Assembly: GCF_918320885.1 (NCBI RefSeq)
Contig: NZ_OU907312.1
Location: forward strand, 62,001 to 126,000
Direction of reading: 5' to 3'
Origin: an unidentified bacterial endosymbiont
GTDB lineage: Bacteria; Pseudomonadota; Gammaproteobacteria; Enterobacterales; G038960095
Length of the DNA: 64,000 bases
The position numbers and the translations under genes were made by a program. This document shows positions 33,463 through 44,905 of this stretch, in pieces (positions within the stretch are counted from its first letter, which is position 1; each line of letters starts with the position of its first letter). The notes below the pieces were generated by a model, which was not told where the DNA came from, made no database searches, and worked only from the letters and a program-made list of their open reading frames with translations.

Positions 33463-36210
33463 CTAATAACGGCGCTCTCCTGTCACGGTCAACCCCGGCA
33501 GCTCTCCATGACACTGTTTATACTTTTTACCAGAGCCACAAGGGCAGGGGCTATTACGCCCCACTTTAGTACCCCCCTGTCCTAGCGGTCGTGGGATATC
33601 ACGCGCCCTCTCTTCTAGGGGTTGATTCATCTCTGGATAGCTATACTGCAACGACTGTTGCCACGCTAGCTCGGCCGCCGCACGCTGTTGCTGCTCTAAT
33701 AGCGCCAATGCTTGTGGTATCCGTACCTTGCTGACGGTACTCACCGCCTCATATTTAAATTGTTCAAGCAGTTGGGAAAATAGCTCAAAAGATTCGCGTT
33801 TATACTCCTGTTTGGGATCTTTCTGGGCATAACCCCGTAAGTAGATCCCCTGACGTAGATGGTCCATGGCTGCCAAATGCTCCTTCCATAAGCCGTCGAG
33901 GGTTTGTAACAGAATGCCTTTGGCAAACTGCTGCAGGGCCTCGGCACCCATCGCCTCTGCCTGTTGTTGATAGTGGGCGGCTGCTTGGGCTACCACCCAA
34001 TCCACTAAGGCGGTTTCCGCTAACGGTGTCTGCTCTGCTAACCACTCCGCGATCGGTAAGTGCAGATCAAAATCATCCTGCAAACAGGTGGTTAACGCCG
34101 GTAGATCCCACTGCTCAGCTAAGATCTGTGGTGGGGCATACTGATGCACCACCGCTTCCAATACCGTGTGCTGAAAGGAGCTCAATACGGTGCTGATCGC
34201 GGCACTATCTAATAGCTCATTGCGTTGTGCATAGAGGGCCTTCCGTTGGGCATTGGCGACATCATCAAATTCCAACAGCTGTTTGCGAATATCAAAGTGA
34301 TGCCCCTCAACTTTGCGCTGAGCGTTGGCAATGGCCCGCGTGACCCAAGGGTGCTCAATCGCCTCATCGGGCTGCATCCCCAAACGCTGCATCATTTTCG
34401 TCACCCGCTCTGACGCAAAAATCCGCATTAAACCATCTTCCATCGACAGGTAAAAACGGGATGAACCTGGATCCCCTTGACGTCCTGCTCGTCCGCGCAG
34501 CTGATTATCAATCCGTCGAGACTCATGACGCTCCGTACCAATGATATGCAGTCCACCAGCCGCCACCACCTGTTCATGACGCCCTTGCCAGGCGGCTTTA
34601 ATGGCAGCTATCGCTTCCGGGGTAGGATCTTGAAGAGCAGAGATCTCTACTTGCCAATTGCCCCCGAGTACAATATCAGTCCCACGGCCGGCCATATTGG
34701 TGGCAATGGTGACCGCCGCCGGTTGCCCAGCCTGCGCAATAATCTCGGCTTCACGGGCGTGAAATTTGGCGTTTAATACCTGGTGGGCAATGCCTGCCAG
34801 GCGTAAGGCTTGGGAGAGCTGTTCCGACTTTTCAATCGAGATGGTGCCCACCAAGGTGGGCCGAGAGGCGGCAACACAGGCTTTGATATCTTCAATAATC
34901 GCCGAAAATTTCTCCTGCTCTGTTAAATAAACCACATCAGGTCGATCATCGCGGATCATCGGACAGTTGGTCGGAATCACTACGGTCTCTAACTGATAAA
35001 TTTGCCGAAACTCAAACGCTTCAGTATCCGCGGTTCCCGTCATGCCGGCTAGCTTCTCATACAGGCGGAAGTAGTTCTGTAACGTGATTGAGGCTAGCGT
35101 TTGATTCTCATTTTGGATGCTGACCTGTTCTTTGGCTTCAATCGCCTGATGTAACCCTTCAGACCACCGCCGTCCTGGCATGGTGCGGCCAGTATGCTCA
35201 TCAACAATGATCACTTCATCCTCTTTGACAATATAGTCCACGTTACGGGTAAACAGCGTCTGCGCCCGCAAGGCGACATTCACATGATGCAACAACGCAA
35301 TGTTAGCTGAAGCATACAGTGACTCTCCCGATTGAATCAGCCCTTGACGGGTTAATAACTCTTCAATCAGTAGCTGCCCCCGTTCGGTGAGGTGTGCTTG
35401 ACGCGATTTTTCATCCAGATAAAAGTGCCCTTCTCCCTGATAATCATCGCTATCTTCACGATCTTGCCGCTGCAGCTGGGGAATTAACGGATCAACGGCT
35501 CTGTAGAGCTCAGAGCTATCCTCTGAAGGCCCTGAAATGATCAACGGCGTGCGAGCTTCATCAATTAAGATAGAGTCCACCTCGTCAATAATGGCGTAAT
35601 ACAGGGGCCGTTGCACCCGCTGGTCGGCACTAAAAACCATGTTATCGCGTAGATAATCGAACCCAAACTCATTATTGGTTCCATAGGTGATATCGGCTGC
35701 ATAGGCTGCTCGCTTAGCCTCCAGCGTCATTCCCGCCAGATTAACCCCGACGGATAGCCCTAAAAACTCAAACAGTGGCCGATTATTATCAGCATCCCGA
35801 CGGGCCAGATAGTCATTCACGGTGACGATATGGACCCCACGCCCTAATAGCGCATTCAGATAGGCTGGCAGAGTAGCCGTTAAGGTTTTCCCCTCTCCCG
35901 TGCGCATTTCAGCAATACTACGCTCATGCAGCACCATGCCACCAATCAGCTGCACATCAAAATGGCGCATCGCAAATACCCGTTGACTGGCCTCACGAAC
36001 CAATGCAAACGCTTCCGGCAATAGCTGCTCCAACGTCTCTCCCTGCCGGACACGGGCACGCAACGCCTGGCTGCGTTCGTGCAGCTGTTGATCGGTCAAT
36101 AGCGCGAGTGAGGCTTCCAATGCATTGATAGTACTCACCGTTTTATACAGCTGTTTTAAAGTACGATCATTGCGACTGCCAAATAATTTCGTTAATAATT
36201 TAATAATCAT
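33463..36210 (-). CDS. secA: Preprotein translocase ATPase SecA
   Basis: Motor that drives preproteins through SecYEG. The 915 aa (E. coli 901) have Walker A GEGKT at 105-109, the [12 protein letters not shown] Walker B region, [13 protein letters not shown] and [13 protein letters not shown] of NBD2, the C-terminal linker, and the zinc-binding SecB site [14 protein letters not shown]. No secM-like arrest gene is upstream; the dciA gene lies divergently there instead. Confidence 0.97.
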   Translation of the reverse strand: MIIKLLTKLFGSRNDRTLKQLYKTVSTINALEASLALLTDQQLHERSQALRARVRQGETLEQLLPEAFALVREASQRVFAMRHFDVQLIGGMVLHERSIAEMRTGEGKTLTATLPAYLNALLGRGVHIVTVNDYLARRDADNNRPLFEFLGLSVGVNLAGMTLEAKRAAYAADITYGTNNEFGFDYLRDNMVFSADQRVQRPLYYAIIDEVDSILIDEARTPLIISGPSEDSSELYRAVDPLIPQLQRQDREDSDDYQGEGHFYLDEKSRQAHLTERGQLLIEELLTRQGLIQSGESLYASANIALLHHVNVALRAQTLFTRNVDYIVKEDEVIIVDEHTGRTMPGRRWSEGLHQAIEAKEQVSIQNENQTLASITLQNYFRLYEKLAGMTGTADTEAFEFRQIYQLETVVIPTNCPMIRDDRPDVVYLTEQEKFSAIIEDIKACVAASRPTLVGTISIEKSEQLSQALRLAGIAHQVLNAKFHAREAEIIAQAGQPAAVTIATNMAGRGTDIVLGGNWQVEISALQDPTPEAIAAIKAAWQGRHEQVVAAGGLHIIGTERHESRRIDNQLRGRAGRQGDPGSSRFYLSMEDGLMRIFASERVTKMMQRLGMQPDEAIEHPWVTRAIANAQRKVEGHHFDIRKQLLEFDDVANAQRKALYAQRNELLDSAAISTVLSSFQHTVLEAVVHQYAPPQILAEQWDLPALTTCLQDDFDLHLPIAEWLAEQTPLAETALVDWVVAQAAAHYQQQAEAMGAEALQQFAKGILLQTLDGLWKEHLAAMDHLRQGIYLRGYAQKDPKQEYKRESFELFSQLLEQFKYEAVSTVSKVRIPQALALLEQQQRAAAELAWQQSLQYSYPEMNQPLEERARDIPRPLGQGGTKVGRNSPCPCGSGKKYKQCHGELPGLTVTGERRY

Positions 36211-36301
36211 CGGTTCCTATCACTCGCTTTATCCGCTTAAACTATCATTCACTCATTGGCTGCTTTTTTATTGATACAGCGGGCCTAGATCGGGAGACTT
36301 G

Positions 36302-36811
36302 ATGATGCCTCACTGCAGCCCACAGCCATTAAACCATTGTCTTGGCAGCACACCGCTGCTGGCCACCCTGCAGCAAAAAATCAGTCAATTGCGCCAGCTC
36401 AATCAGGCATTACAGCCCCTATTGCCGCCACCGCTCCCTCGCTGGTGTCGTGTCGCCAACTACCGGCAAGGCATTTTAGTCATTGAAACCGCCAATGCCA
36501 GCTGGCTGTTACGTTTGCGTTATGAACAAATGCGTCTGCTGAGTGCCTTGCGACAACACGCATTGCCCGCCCTAGCGACCATCGAGTTTAGGATCAATCC
36601 CAACTTTGCAACCTCTGCCAACCCAGCCCCTCGTCGGAACCTCGAGCCACCCATGGCCTGCAAGCCTATCAGCGCCCAGAGTGCACAACAGCTCTATCTG
36701 TTAGCTCAGCGGGCTTCTCCCAACCTGCGGGCCGTTCTCCTAAAATTAGTGGCGCTAGCCCAGAGCACACCACCACACGATGCTGCTGACAGCGGCGCCC
36801 TCACCCGCTAA
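36302..36811 (+). CDS. dciA: DciA-type helicase loader (DUF721)
   Basis: DciA helps load the DnaB replicative helicase in bacteria that lack phage-derived DnaC/DnaI. The 169-aa protein has the DUF721 core [40 protein letters not shown] and [11 protein letters not shown], followed by a variable tail. ATG 36302 was chosen with GGGAG at 36292-36296. It is divergent from secA and overlaps the lpxC 3' end tail-to-tail by 11 bp. The position between lpxC and secA is the one seen in Vibrio-like gammaproteobacteria. Confidence 0.8.
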   Translation: MMPHCSPQPLNHCLGSTPLLATLQQKISQLRQLNQALQPLLPPPLPRWCRVANYRQGILVIETANASWLLRLRYEQMRLLSALRQHALPALATIEFRINPNFATSANPAPRRNLEPPMACKPISAQSAQQLYLLAQRASPNLRAVLLKLVALAQSTPPHDAADSGALTR

Positions 36812-37715
36812 GATTGAGGGAGAGGTCGCTCATTGAGAACAGGGTATCATCGGCAAACGGCGCCAACTTCCAAGCCTGTGGCCGAGCCAGCAAAGTGCGT
36901 AGTAGGCGATTATTGAGTGCATGTCCTGACTTAAAGGCTTTAAAAGCCCCTAAGAGGTGGTAACCGCCAATAAACAGATCCCCAATCACATCCAATATTT
37001 TGTGGCGCACCAGTTCATCAGGAAAACGCAGCCCTTCTGGATTCAATACCCGCTGCTCGTCTAATACCACAGCGCAGTCTAAACTACCCCCTAAACAGAG
37101 TCCTCGTGCTTGTAACTGTGCCACCTCTTGCCTGAAACCAAACGTGCGCGCCCGGCTGATCTGTTGAATAAAACGGTCAGCAGAAAAGTTAAAGCGGTAC
37201 TCCTGCACGTCGTGCAGGACTGCAGGATGGTTAAAATCAATGGTAAAATCCACACAAAAACCCTGATGAGGTCGTAGTTCAGCCCACTTATCATCCTCGG
37301 TGATGCTGACAGGTTCGGTAACCCAGAGAAACTGCTTAGGCGTATTGAGCACCTCAATCCCTGCTTGTAACAGTAATTTAATAAAGGGAAAAGCACTGCC
37401 ATCTAGAATAGGCAACTCTGCTGCATCCACCTCAATCAGGATATTATCAATCCCCAATCCTGATAACGCGGCGTTCAAATGTTCTACTGTTGAAATCTTA
37501 ACCCCTTGGGCATTCCCTAAACAGGTACAGAGCGGCGTAACGTGAACTAAGTCGGGATCGCCTATCAGCTCCACAGGGGGTTGACAGTCAACCCGTCGAT
37601 AACGGATCCCCGTGCTAGCCTCAGCGGGAGCCAGCATGAGCGTGACCCGACAACCGCTATGCAAGCCAATACCGTCAATCTGTACGCGACGTTTAATCGT
37701 TCTCTGATAAATCAC
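36801..37715 (-). CDS. lpxC: UDP-3-O-acyl-N-acetylglucosamine deacetylase LpxC
   Basis: Zinc enzyme for the committed step of lipid A synthesis. From GTG 37715 the product is 304 aa (E. coli 305) and begins with the family N-terminus [20 protein letters not shown]; an in-frame ATG at 37742 is the alternative but its GAGG is only 3 bases away. Zinc ligands are seen in [10 protein letters not shown] and [12 protein letters not shown], with DGSAFPF and LDCAVV conserved. It lies 57 bp after ftsZ. Confidence 0.96.
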   Translation of the reverse strand: MIYQRTIKRRVQIDGIGLHSGCRVTLMLAPAEASTGIRYRRVDCQPPVELIGDPDLVHVTPLCTCLGNAQGVKISTVEHLNAALSGLGIDNILIEVDAAELPILDGSAFPFIKLLLQAGIEVLNTPKQFLWVTEPVSITEDDKWAELRPHQGFCVDFTIDFNHPAVLHDVQEYRFNFSADRFIQQISRARTFGFRQEVAQLQARGLCLGGSLDCAVVLDEQRVLNPEGLRFPDELVRHKILDVIGDLFIGGYHLLGAFKAFKSGHALNNRLLRTLLARPQAWKLAPFADDTLFSMSDLSLNLSG

Positions 37716-37772
37716 TGCTGTTAGCCTCTTAACCGCTGCCATTATCCTCGGAGAGCGAGCTTGCCAAAACCA

Positions 37773-38915
37773 TTAATCGGCCCGCTGACGTAAAAAAGCG
37801 GGGATATCTAAATAATCCGGCTCCTGATCAGGAGTCACCGGCCGATCCGGGCTGTCGTTCGCTAAGGTCGGTGCTACTGTGGCCTGTGGGTAAGGTGGAT
37901 AGGCGGCTCTCGATCCAGCATGGGGCACCTTCGTTGACAGCAAGGTGATTTCAGGTTTTTTATCCATGCCGATACCAGTAGCCACCACCGTCACCCTCAA
38001 TTCCTCTTCCATCTGTGGATCTAAGGCTGTACCAATCACCACGGTAGCATTATCTGAAGCAAAAGCCCGCACGGTGTTACCGACCGTCTCAAATTCATCG
38101 AGTCGCAAATTAAACCCGGCTGTAATATTCACTAATACCCCACGGGCACCAGAGAGATCAATGTCTTCCAGCAGTGGACTGGAGATCGCCATCTCGGCGG
38201 CCACTTCCGCGCGATCTTCTCCACGCGCTACCCCTGATCCCATCATGGCATACCCCATCTCGGACATCACCGTACGCACATCCGCAAAATCGACATTCAT
38301 CAGCCCTGGACGGGTGATCAATTCGGCAATCCCTTGAACAGCACCTTTGAGAACATCGTTAGCAGCGCTAAAAGCATCTAATAGGGAGATGCCACGGCCT
38401 AACACCTTTAATAGTTTATCATTAGGAATTGTGATCAAGGAATCTACCTGTTTCGAGAGCTCGGCAATCCCCCGTTCAGCAAAGGCCATCCGCTTTTTCC
38501 CTTCAAAACTAAAGGGTTTAGTGACCACCGCTACCGTTAAAATATCTAACTCTTTAGCGATCTCCGCGACCACCGGTGCTGCGCCAGTCCCCGTACCGCC
38601 GCCCATGCCGGCAGCAATAAACACCATATCAGCCCCCGCTAATAGGGCAGTCAGTGACTCTCGATCCTCTTCCGCAGCATGGCGGCCTACCTCGGGATTA
38701 GCACCAGCCCCAAGCCCTTTGGTAATATTGCCACCAATTTGTAGTGTCTGCCCCACGGTGCTATTCCGTAATACTTGGGCATCAGTATTGACCACAAAGA
38801 ACTCTACCCCTTGGATCGCCCCTTTTACCATGTGTTCCACAGCATTGCTGCCACCGCCGCCAACACCGATGACTTTAATCACCGCATCGTTGGTCTCTTC
38901 AATGGGTTCAAACAT
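37773..38915 (-). CDS. ftsZ: Cell division GTPase FtsZ
   Basis: Tubulin homologue forming the Z-ring. The 380 aa (E. coli 383) have the GTP-binding GGGTGTG at 105-111, the T7 loop [11 protein letters not shown], and the conserved C-terminal peptide [16 protein letters not shown] that binds FtsA and ZipA. The globular domain is very close to the enteric sequence as I recall it. It lies 94 bp after ftsA. Confidence 0.98.
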   Translation of the reverse strand: MFEPIEETNDAVIKVIGVGGGGSNAVEHMVKGAIQGVEFFVVNTDAQVLRNSTVGQTLQIGGNITKGLGAGANPEVGRHAAEEDRESLTALLAGADMVFIAAGMGGGTGTGAAPVVAEIAKELDILTVAVVTKPFSFEGKKRMAFAERGIAELSKQVDSLITIPNDKLLKVLGRGISLLDAFSAANDVLKGAVQGIAELITRPGLMNVDFADVRTVMSEMGYAMMGSGVARGEDRAEVAAEMAISSPLLEDIDLSGARGVLVNITAGFNLRLDEFETVGNTVRAFASDNATVVIGTALDPQMEEELRVTVVATGIGMDKKPEITLLSTKVPHAGSRAAYPPYPQATVAPTLANDSPDRPVTPDQEPDYLDIPAFLRQRAD

Positions 38916-39009
38916 CGCTTCTCTCCATTTTGTACCTGGTCATTGAATGCAGGGACTCAACAGCACTGTCCAGGATCATCTGGACTGCCCTATTCAATCG
39001 CTGCGCTGT

Positions 39010-40266
39010 CTAAAATTCCCTTTTCAGCCATCCACCTAAGCGTTTTAACCACTGAGTGACTGAACGCTGCTGCTGGCGTTCCGTTTCACCCTTTAATAAA
39101 GCGGCTCTGCCATAATGCAGTAATCCAACCGCTGTTGAGTAATCAGGCGTCTGTACATAATCCGTTAACCCCGTCATATTGAGTGGCTGGCCAAGTCGTA
39201 CTTGCGTATTAAAGCGTTGCTGTGCACACGCTAATAACCCCTCTATTTGTGCGGCCCCGCCGGTTAACACGATGCCGGCTGCTAGCTGGTGCTTCATGCC
39301 CTGTTGCCGCAGCTGGATCTGCAGTTGCTGCAGGGCCTGATCAACTAATTGCAATAACTCCTGATAACGGGGCTCAATCACTTCAGCTAAGGTTTGACGC
39401 TGCAAGCTACGGGGCGGCCGGCCACCCACGCTCGGGACCTCTATGTTCTCCTCACGCCGCACCAGGGCGCCTAGGGCACAGCCGTAACGCACTTTAATCA
39501 ACTCCGCTTCGGCCAGCGGTGTTCCAAAAGCATAAGCGATATCTCGGGTCACGACATTGCCCGCATAGGGGATCACTTGGCTATGACAGAGGGAGCCCCC
39601 CATGTAAATCGCAATATCCATCGTCCCACCGCCGATATCGACCACGGCCACTCCCAGCTCCCGCTCATCCTCCGTCAGTACCGCATCCCCGGAGGCTAGT
39701 CCAGAAAAAATCAGCCGATCGACGATTAGACCACAGCGTTCGACCGCTTTGATACTGTTTTTTGCCGTATCATGATGACAAGTAATCAGGTGAACGTTGG
39801 CCTGCATCCTAACGCCAGACAGACCGACAGGGCTCTTAATGCCCTCTTGGTAATCAATCGTAAAAGATTGCGGCACGACATGCAAAATTCGGTGCGCTTC
39901 ACGAATGCGCACCGACTTGGCGGTATGAATGACGCTCTCCACATCCTCCTGCGTCACCTCTTCTTCGGCAATCGCGACCATCCCTAACTCATTTTGGCAG
40001 CGAATATGTTTGCCCGAAAGCGCTAAGTAGACCGAGGTGATATGGCAATCAGCCATCAGCTCTGCCTGCTCCAGGGCGCCGCGCACCGATTGTACCACTG
40101 ATTCCAAGTCATTAACGCCCCCCTTATCCATACCCCGCGACACACAGTGACCCACCCCAATCAAATTGATGACGCCACCCGCTAGCAGCTCTCCTACGAG
40201 CGCAACCACTTTGGAGGTCCCAATCTCTAGGCCTACGATTAAGCGTCGCCCGTTCTCTTTGCTCAT
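39010..40266 (-). CDS. ftsA: Cell division protein FtsA
   Basis: Actin-like membrane tether of the Z-ring. The 418 aa (E. coli 420) show IVGLEIGTSKVVALVGE, VVDIGGGTMDIAIY, IVLTGGAAQIEGL and a C-terminal amphipathic helix VTQWLKRLGGWLKREF for membrane binding. The start overlaps the ftsQ stop by 4 bases (ATGA). Confidence 0.97.
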   Translation of the reverse strand: MSKENGRRLIVGLEIGTSKVVALVGELLAGGVINLIGVGHCVSRGMDKGGVNDLESVVQSVRGALEQAELMADCHITSVYLALSGKHIRCQNELGMVAIAEEEVTQEDVESVIHTAKSVRIREAHRILHVVPQSFTIDYQEGIKSPVGLSGVRMQANVHLITCHHDTAKNSIKAVERCGLIVDRLIFSGLASGDAVLTEDERELGVAVVDIGGGTMDIAIYMGGSLCHSQVIPYAGNVVTRDIAYAFGTPLAEAELIKVRYGCALGALVRREENIEVPSVGGRPPRSLQRQTLAEVIEPRYQELLQLVDQALQQLQIQLRQQGMKHQLAAGIVLTGGAAQIEGLLACAQQRFNTQVRLGQPLNMTGLTDYVQTPDYSTAVGLLHYGRAALLKGETERQQQRSVTQWLKRLGGWLKREF

Positions 40267-41072
40267 GACTGATCCTGATTAACACGTAAAGTGGGTGCCG
40301 GAGGCGCTGCCCAGCGCACGGCTACTCCTTGTTCGTAACGGAGATCGACGATCCGTTGTAACGCCGCGGCCGCTGACTGACTGGTTCGGGCGGGTCGCTG
40401 AATAAACAGCGGGTGGAGCAGCAGAAAGCGCTGCACGCCAATCACTGGATCTTGCCGTCCTAACTGGCAGTGAATCGACCCATTCAACGTCAGCTGCCAG
40501 GCCTGGCGCCGATTTAATCTCATTGCAGTGACGGTGAATCCCTGCAAGGCAAACTGGGAAGTTAGCCTATGCCAGGTCTCTAAGACGCGTTGTTCACTAC
40601 CTTCAGGCCCCGATAACTGCGGTAACTGCTCTGCTGTTGAGGGGGCTAACGGGGCGGTAAATCGTTGACCCTGCTGATTCAGCAGCTGTTGATGAGCCCA
40701 ACGAGCCACGGCTTGATGCTCACTGCAGTGCAGCAGTAACCGATTGGGCCACTGCTTACGTACTTGGGCTTGTGCAATCCACGGCAACTGCTCTAGTTGC
40801 CGCTGGATCAGCCGAAGATCCTGGGCCATAAAACTTTGCAAGGGCAGCAGCGGCTGTAGTGCTTGCCAGATCTCCTGTTCGCTGGTCTGCTGTAGCACAC
40901 CCGATAGTTGCCAGTCCGATAGCGGCCAGCGCTGGGCATCACACAACCAATCCCTCATGGTGCGGATCCCCAACAAGCCGCCCCCCCCGACCAGGAGCAC
41001 TCCGAACAGCCAGCCGAGTCGACGGATCAGCGCTTTCGGCTGATCCAAGCGCCTAATCGCTTGGCTAGCCAT
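40263..41072 (-). CDS. ftsQ: Cell division protein FtsQ
   Basis: Bitopic divisome scaffold that binds FtsB and FtsL. The 269 aa (E. coli 276) have a cytoplasmic N-terminus, a membrane segment ([18 protein letters not shown]), and the POTRA domain beginning around [15 protein letters not shown] with [20 protein letters not shown] 41072 with GAGG at 5 bases was chosen over an upstream in-frame start at 41123; it overlaps murC by 8 bp. The expected ddlB between murC and ftsQ is absent. Confidence 0.94.
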   Translation of the reverse strand: MASQAIRRLDQPKALIRRLGWLFGVLLVGGGGLLGIRTMRDWLCDAQRWPLSDWQLSGVLQQTSEQEIWQALQPLLPLQSFMAQDLRLIQRQLEQLPWIAQAQVRKQWPNRLLLHCSEHQAVARWAHQQLLNQQGQRFTAPLAPSTAEQLPQLSGPEGSEQRVLETWHRLTSQFALQGFTVTAMRLNRRQAWQLTLNGSIHCQLGRQDPVIGVQRFLLLHPLFIQRPARTSQSAAAALQRIVDLRYEQGVAVRWAAPPAPTLRVNQDQS

Positions 41073-42636
41073 GCTGGCCTCTAGGAGGATCACTGATCGG
41101 AGCAGTGTGGGTCGAGCCGTCAACGGTCACTGAAGGCCCATCGGTTATCCTGATCGCGCCTAGCCAGTCGCTAGCAGCGCCTGTATTCCCGACAAGCGGC
41201 CAACCATGAGCGGCCAATTGACGGGCAATCTGTCCAATATTTCCGGCCCCTTGTGTGAGCAGCAGATCGCCTGCTTGCACTATTTGGGACAATACCCGAG
41301 GGAGATCGGCCAGATCGGGAATCAACACCGGATCAACGCTGCCCCGACTACGGATGGTACGACAGAGCGCCCCACTAGCCGATCCCGCAATCGGCGTTTC
41401 ACCCGCTGCATACACCTCTAAGAGTAGTAGGCGATCAACTTGAGACAACACGGCAGCAAAATAGTCATAGAGATCCCGGGTCCGGCTATAACGGTGCGGT
41501 TGAAATAGCATCACTAAGCGTCGATCAGGCCAGCCCGCTCGAACCGCTTGGATGGTGACTTCAATCTCCCGTGGATGATGTCCATAATCATCCACCAGCA
41601 TCACCGTTGGACCCTCGCTGGTAAGCCACTCCGCTAACAGCTCAAAACGGCGGCCAGTCCCTTGAAAGGTCGTCAGCGCCTGCACAATGGTCTCATCACG
41701 AATGCCCGCCGCGGTCGCCACGGCCACCGCGGCGGCGGCATTTAAGGCGTTGTGGCGACCTGGAAGGTTTAAGGGAATCGCTAGCTCAGATCGTGATTGA
41801 TCCGCCTCCTGCCATCGACGCACCGTGAAGGTGCTCTGTAGCCGCTGCTGCTGATACTGTTCAATACGAACATCGGCATCGCTGCTAAAGCCATAGGTGA
41901 TCACCCGACGGTGGATCTGTGGCAGTAGCGATCGCACCTCAGCATCATCAATACAGAGCACCGCTTGCCCGTAGAACGGTAGATTGTGCACAAAACGAAC
42001 AAACGTCTCTTTCAACTGGTTGAAGCTGCCATGATAACTCTCTAAGTGATCAGCATCGATATTGGTAACCACCACCACCAGGGGTTGCAAATGTAAAAAA
42101 GAGGCATCGCTTTCATCAGCTTCGACAATCAGGTAGCGACTTCTGCCCAAGCGGGCATGGGTACCAGTGGCTTTGACCACGCCACCATTAATAAAGGTGG
42201 GATCTAAACCAGCCGCGGCATAAATCGTCGCTATCAAGGCGGTGGTCGTCGTTTTACCATGGGTTCCGGCCACCGCAATCCCATGACGGAAGCGCATCAA
42301 TTCGGCCAACATCTCAGCACGCTGGATCACCGGGATCCGTGCCTGCTGTGCTGCCAGCACCTCCGGATTATTGGCAGGAATGGCGCTAGAAATCACCACC
42401 ACGTCAGCGGTGGCGATCTGCTCGGCCCGGTGCCCTTGATAAATAGTGACGCCCAGCTGGCGCAACCGCTGGATCACCGCATTATCCGTGAGATCTGAAC
42501 CACTGATCTGGTAACCCTGATTCGCCAAAACCTCAGCAATTCCCCCCATGCCAGCCCCGCCGATCCCAACAAAATGGAGCTGACGAACCCGGCACATTTC
42601 CGGGACGATTGTGCAGAGGGGGGTTAATGGTTTCAT
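41065..42636 (-). CDS. murC: UDP-N-acetylmuramate--L-alanine ligase MurC
   Basis: Adds L-Ala to UDP-MurNAc. The 523 aa are longer than E. coli's 491, the excess mainly in a C-terminal tail after [10 protein letters not shown]. Motifs: [73 protein letters not shown]. The start may be ATG 42636 or the internal Met before CRVRQLHF. It overlaps murG and ftsQ. Confidence 0.96.
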   Translation of the reverse strand: MKPLTPLCTIVPEMCRVRQLHFVGIGGAGMGGIAEVLANQGYQISGSDLTDNAVIQRLRQLGVTIYQGHRAEQIATADVVVISSAIPANNPEVLAAQQARIPVIQRAEMLAELMRFRHGIAVAGTHGKTTTTALIATIYAAAGLDPTFINGGVVKATGTHARLGRSRYLIVEADESDASFLHLQPLVVVVTNIDADHLESYHGSFNQLKETFVRFVHNLPFYGQAVLCIDDAEVRSLLPQIHRRVITYGFSSDADVRIEQYQQQRLQSTFTVRRWQEADQSRSELAIPLNLPGRHNALNAAAAVAVATAAGIRDETIVQALTTFQGTGRRFELLAEWLTSEGPTVMLVDDYGHHPREIEVTIQAVRAGWPDRRLVMLFQPHRYSRTRDLYDYFAAVLSQVDRLLLLEVYAAGETPIAGSASGALCRTIRSRGSVDPVLIPDLADLPRVLSQIVQAGDLLLTQGAGNIGQIARQLAAHGWPLVGNTGAASDWLGAIRITDGPSVTVDGSTHTAPISDPPRGQHG

Positions 42637-43715
42637 GGATCGTTCCCCTCTACCGGCTGCCCAACGACCGCTTGTAGCACCCTGGCGATGTGTTGCGTGG
42701 CATCACGGCACGCAATAGTGTGCGCCCGAATCGCTCGCTGTAACAGGGCGGGCCGATCGTAACGTTTGATAAGACCCACTAACTGAGAGGCTGTGAGTTG
42801 GGGCTCTTCGAGGATCTCAGCGGCGCCGGCCCGTTGCAACACCTGCGCATTCAACAGTTGCTGTCGATCCGCATGCTGGAAAGGGACTAAGATGGCAGCG
42901 ACACCCACTGCTGCTAGCTCGCTGATGGTCAATGCTCCAGCCCGCCCAATCACCAAATCGGCCCACGCATAGGCAACCTCCATCTCCTCAATCAATTCGC
43001 TCAGTCGGTAGGGCTGCACCCCCAAGGCTTGGTAGGCTTGAATCACCCCAGGTTGCGCACCGGGGCCCACTTGATGCCAAATCATCACTTCAGAGCCCAA
43101 CAGTGCGGCAGCGGCGGGTAGGGTTTGATTCAAAACACGAGCCCCTTGGCTGCCGCCGAGGATTAAGAGCCGCAGCGGTCCTTGGCGATCGGCAAAACGC
43201 TCCCTAGGTGTCGGCAGCTGTAGTAAGCGCTCGCGCAGCGGGTTGCCCACGATGCCCGCACCTCGGCAGGTTCCTGGGAAAGCGGTCAACACTCGCGTGG
43301 CCAAACGAGCCAGTACCCCATTGGTCAAGCCAAGTACCGCATTCTGCTCATGCACCACCAAAGGGATCCCTGCCAGGCGAATGGCTATTCCGCCTGGTCC
43401 TGAAACATAGCCGCCTAACCCTAAGGCCACATCCGGTTGAAAGCGTTTGATAATGACGGTTGCTTGACGCACCGCTCGAACAATCCGCCACGGCGCTGCC
43501 AGCCAGCCCCTGATTCCGCGACCCCGTAGGCCAGAAATAGTAATAAAATCAATCTCAATGCCCTCTCTGGGCACCCAATCAGCCTCTAGGCGATCGTCGG
43601 TTCCTAGCCAACGGATCTCCCAGCCCCGCGCCAGTAAATAGCGGGCTATGGTGAGCCCCGGAATAATGTGGCCGCCGGTGCCCCCCGCCATCACCAATAG
43701 GCGCTTAGCACGCAT
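42633..43715 (-). CDS. murG: Lipid II synthase glycosyltransferase MurG
   Basis: Adds GlcNAc to lipid I at the inner face of the membrane. The 360 aa contain [75 protein letters not shown] and [13 protein letters not shown] 43715 was preferred to GTG 43721 on similarity in length. It lies 20 bp after ftsW and shares an ATGA overlap with murC. Confidence 0.96.
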   Translation of the reverse strand: MRAKRLLVMAGGTGGHIIPGLTIARYLLARGWEIRWLGTDDRLEADWVPREGIEIDFITISGLRGRGIRGWLAAPWRIVRAVRQATVIIKRFQPDVALGLGGYVSGPGGIAIRLAGIPLVVHEQNAVLGLTNGVLARLATRVLTAFPGTCRGAGIVGNPLRERLLQLPTPRERFADRQGPLRLLILGGSQGARVLNQTLPAAAALLGSEVMIWHQVGPGAQPGVIQAYQALGVQPYRLSELIEEMEVAYAWADLVIGRAGALTISELAAVGVAAILVPFQHADRQQLLNAQVLQRAGAAEILEEPQLTASQLVGLIKRYDRPALLQRAIRAHTIACRDATQHIARVLQAVVGQPVEGNDP

Positions 43716-43735
43716 AGCCACCCCCCCGGGAGCCC

Positions 43736-44905
43736 TTAGGCCTGAACAGTACGATTTTCAAAATCGATCCGCAGCAGGATAACCACCGAAGTCACCATCA
43801 TCAGCAAATTAGAGCCCCCATAACTGATCAACGGCAGGGTCAACCCTTTAGTTGGCAGCAGCCCCACAGTAGCTCCCACGTTGATGATTACCTGTAGACT
43901 CCACCATAGCGCAAAGGCGCAAGCTAAAAATCCACCAAAAGGCTGTCCAAGCTTTAAAGCAGATTGACCGATTCTCAAAGCCCGTCCCACCAGTAAACTC
44001 AACAGTAGCAGGACAACCGCCACCCCCACATACCCTAACTCCTCTGCCAATACAGCAAAGATAAAGTCCGTATGCGCGGCGGGGAGATACTCCAGTTTAT
44101 GCAGCGCGTTCCCTAGCCCTTGACCCCAATACTTGCCACGCCCAAAGGCCATCAAAGAGTGCGTGAGCTGATAACCACTGCCGTAAGGATCTTGCCACGG
44201 ATCGAGAAAGGCGGTGATGCGGCGCAGTCGATAGGGGGCAGCTAGGATTAATAATCCTGCTGCTAACCCCCCGGAAGCCACCATGGCCAGCAACTGCCAA
44301 ACCTGAGCCCCCGCTAAAAACAGCAGGAACAGTGAGGTGACAAAAAGAACGATCACGGTCCCTAAATCGGGTTGAGCCAATAGCAGTAGTGCTAAGAGCA
44401 ACATGACGGTTAACGGTTTAAAAAAATCCCAAAAATGTTGCCGCACCGCTTCAGCTTTACGCACCAGATAGCCCGCCAGGTAGCAGGGCAGTGACAACTT
44501 GGTCAGCTCAGCCGGTTGCAGCCGCAGTGGGCCGATGGCAATCCAACGGGCAGCACCATTAATCGGTGGGCTGATCACCAGGACCGCCAGCAGTAGTAGT
44601 AAAGAGAGCAGTAGCAGTGGCACCCCCAACTGCTGCCAGATCCGCATCGGGATCTGCAGCGTGAACAGAGAGAGCAGTAGAGCCAGCCCACTGTAGAGCA
44701 GGGTCCGTTTGGTAAAGAAAAAGGGATCGTGCTGCCAGCGTTGACTGAGCGGCATTGACGCTGAAGTGATCATGATCCAACCCAATAGCAATAACCCGAT
44801 CATCAGCCAGAATAACAGTTGATCATAGCGTGGGGCTGGCAATGGTAGGCTATGAGATACGGGAGGTGACGACCCTTCAGGGCAATCTCGGCGTCGACTG
44901 GCCAT
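43736..44905 (-). CDS. ftsW: Septal peptidoglycan polymerase FtsW (SEDS)
   Basis: Polytopic glycosyltransferase of the SEDS family that works with FtsI at the septum. The 389 aa (E. coli 414) have about ten membrane helices. Signature segments are NGAARWIAIGPLRLQPAEL, KLSLPCYLAGYL, AQPDLGTVIVLFVTSLFLLF, SGYQLTHSLMAFGRGKYWGQ, AHTDFIFAVLAEELGYVG and PLISYGGSNLL. The N-terminal tail is short. Its ATG shares one base with the murD stop. Confidence 0.95.
   Translation of the reverse strand: MASRRRDCPEGSSPPVSHSLPLPAPRYDQLLFWLMIGLLLLGWIMITSASMPLSQRWQHDPFFFTKRTLLYSGLALLLSLFTLQIPMRIWQQLGVPLLLLSLLLLLAVLVISPPINGAARWIAIGPLRLQPAELTKLSLPCYLAGYLVRKAEAVRQHFWDFFKPLTVMLLLALLLLAQPDLGTVIVLFVTSLFLLFLAGAQVWQLLAMVASGGLAAGLLILAAPYRLRRITAFLDPWQDPYGSGYQLTHSLMAFGRGKYWGQGLGNALHKLEYLPAAHTDFIFAVLAEELGYVGVAVVLLLLSLLVGRALRIGQSALKLGQPFGGFLACAFALWWSLQVIINVGATVGLLPTKGLTLPLISYGGSNLLMMVTSVVILLRIDFENRTVQA

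Noticed and set aside
38347-38946. 199-codon plus-strand frame antisense to ftsZ
   Set aside because: ftsZ is certain on the minus strand; the antisense frame follows from its codon use.
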